DNA of 64,000 nt from Bacteroidota bacterium (GTDB lineage: Bacteria; Bacteroidota; Bacteroidia; Chitinophagales; Chitinophagaceae): positions 1 to 64,000 of the forward strand of contig JAEWKC010000034.1 of the NCBI GenBank assembly GCA_023386235.1, in the 5' to 3' direction. The translations under genes were made by a program, and so were the position numbers. Each line of letters opens with the position of its first letter. Positions within the stretch are counted from its first letter, which is position 1. Of the stretch, positions 63,583-64,000 are shown one piece after another. The notes under the pieces are model-generated. The model saw nothing but the letters and a program-made list of their open reading frames with translations. It searched no databases and was not told the origin of the DNA.

Positions 63583-63813
63583 TGTACAGCAAATGTTGCG
63601 GGTATTCGCAAATCAGTATGTAAAAATCTTTTTAGATGCCTCGCTCTGCGCTCGGTATGACAGCATTCTGCGCAAGTAGTCATTATCAGTTACAGATTAT
63701 CACGAAATCTACGTCAGCGAGGCAATCCTCTCAGTAAAGGGAGGAAACAAGAAGACATAATATTTTTTGTCATTTTACCGCAGATATGTAATTTCACACC
63801 AAACAAACGAAAC
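63583..63813. repeat. Gene-free spacer with REP-like half-element
   Basis: At 63636-63665 the sequence AGATGCCTCGCTCTGCGCTC followed by GGTATGACAG matches the right half of the element seen at 25381-25455. A related piece, CAGCGAGGCAATCCTCTCAG, lies at 63715-63734. No gene is seen. The promoter of the S9 peptidase gene should lie near the end of the spacer but no clear TAnnTTTG box was found. Confidence 0.5.
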
Positions 63814-64000
63814 ATGCACATCTACAAAAAGGCTGCAATGGCCTTCTCTATTTTTTTTATATCAACTACCGTAATGAGTCAGCAAACTATTTGGCCGCAA
63901 GCAAAACCACCTGTTGCAGAAAAGAAAGAACACATCAGAAACATACACAACGATCCTGTAAACGACGAATATTATTGGATGTATGATTTTTTTGGCAAAG
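63814..64000 (+). CDS. Prolyl oligopeptidase family (S9) peptidase, N-terminal part
   Basis: An open frame starts at the ATG at 63814 and runs off the end of the window after 62 codons. It opens MHIYKKAAMAFSIFFISTTV with a signal peptide ending near MSQQ, and continues with PPVAEKKEHIRNIHNDPVND and EYYWMYDFFGK. The pattern K-x-H-x-x-x-x-H-x-D-x-x-x-D-x-Y-x-W-M is the start of oligopeptidase B/prolyl oligopeptidase proteins. The catalytic domain is outside the window. Confidence 0.85.
   Translation, partial: MHIYKKAAMAFSIFFISTTVMSQQTIWPQAKPPVAEKKEHIRNIHNDPVNDEYYWMYDFFGK

Overview
The window looks like chromosome of a Bacteroidota bacterium, most likely in or near Chitinophagaceae. The family placement is inference. 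The phylum rests on two SusC/SusD pairs, a LytTR/TPR-histidine-kinase pair, many -7 boxes of the form TAnnTTTG, AT-rich intergenic DNA with weak ribosome binding sites, and a dihydroorotase of the DDQVHFREPG type.

Layout. 1-1033: AT-rich leader and a 13-repeat CRISPR array; no cas gene is in view. 1141-1227: tRNA-Ser(GGA). 1.5-10.8 kb: LytTR regulator and sensor kinase, tatD, GH29 fucosidase, NodB deacetylase, dxs, HIT protein, aldose epimerase. 10.8-23.6 kb: two glycan-uptake operons on the minus strand, susC-susD-DUF1735/F5-8C and ROK-susC-susD. 23.8-25.3 kb: L-serine ammonia-lyase. 25.3-25.9 kb: degraded DNA with a palindromic repeat and a broken nucleotidyltransferase. 25.9-30 kb: heme operon hemA-hemC-hemD-hemE. 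30-35.3 kb: MutS-like ATPase, pyrC, a RemB/Wzi-like outer-membrane protein, YjjG-type HAD. 35.4-42 kb: TonB-dependent siderophore receptor, then an ECF sigma factor with a membrane protein made of anti-sigma-like, TonB-plug and TonB_C parts, divergent from a VWA protein that also begins like a SusC. 42-50.4 kb: carbonic anhydrase and SulP transporter, pnuC, fabI, xerD, yraN, manA, DUF937/OmpA protein. 50.6-53.1 kb: BlaI repressor and M56 peptidase with two plug-like repeats, whose former TonB_C tail is cut off by a stop and a frameshift. 53.2-55.6 kb: DUF420 protein and purF. 55.7-62 kb: a fossil carbohydrate-use cluster with four consecutive broken genes. 62.2-64 kb: rpiA, a HAD phosphatase with an altered catalytic motif, and the start of an S9 peptidase.

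How the genes fit together. Most of the window is housekeeping (isoprenoid, heme, pyrimidine and purine, fatty acid and pentose-phosphate metabolism) with glycan-scavenging modules between. The two active SusCD operons are intact, while the 55.7-62 kb cluster has decayed; this suggests turnover of glycan specificity. The most unusual theme is TonB plug-like segments without a beta-barrel, found in three signalling or membrane proteins: the sigma-linked protein, the VWA protein and the M56 peptidase. All coordinates, motifs and lesions were read by eye from the sequence. Family names come from recognition of motifs, not from a database search.
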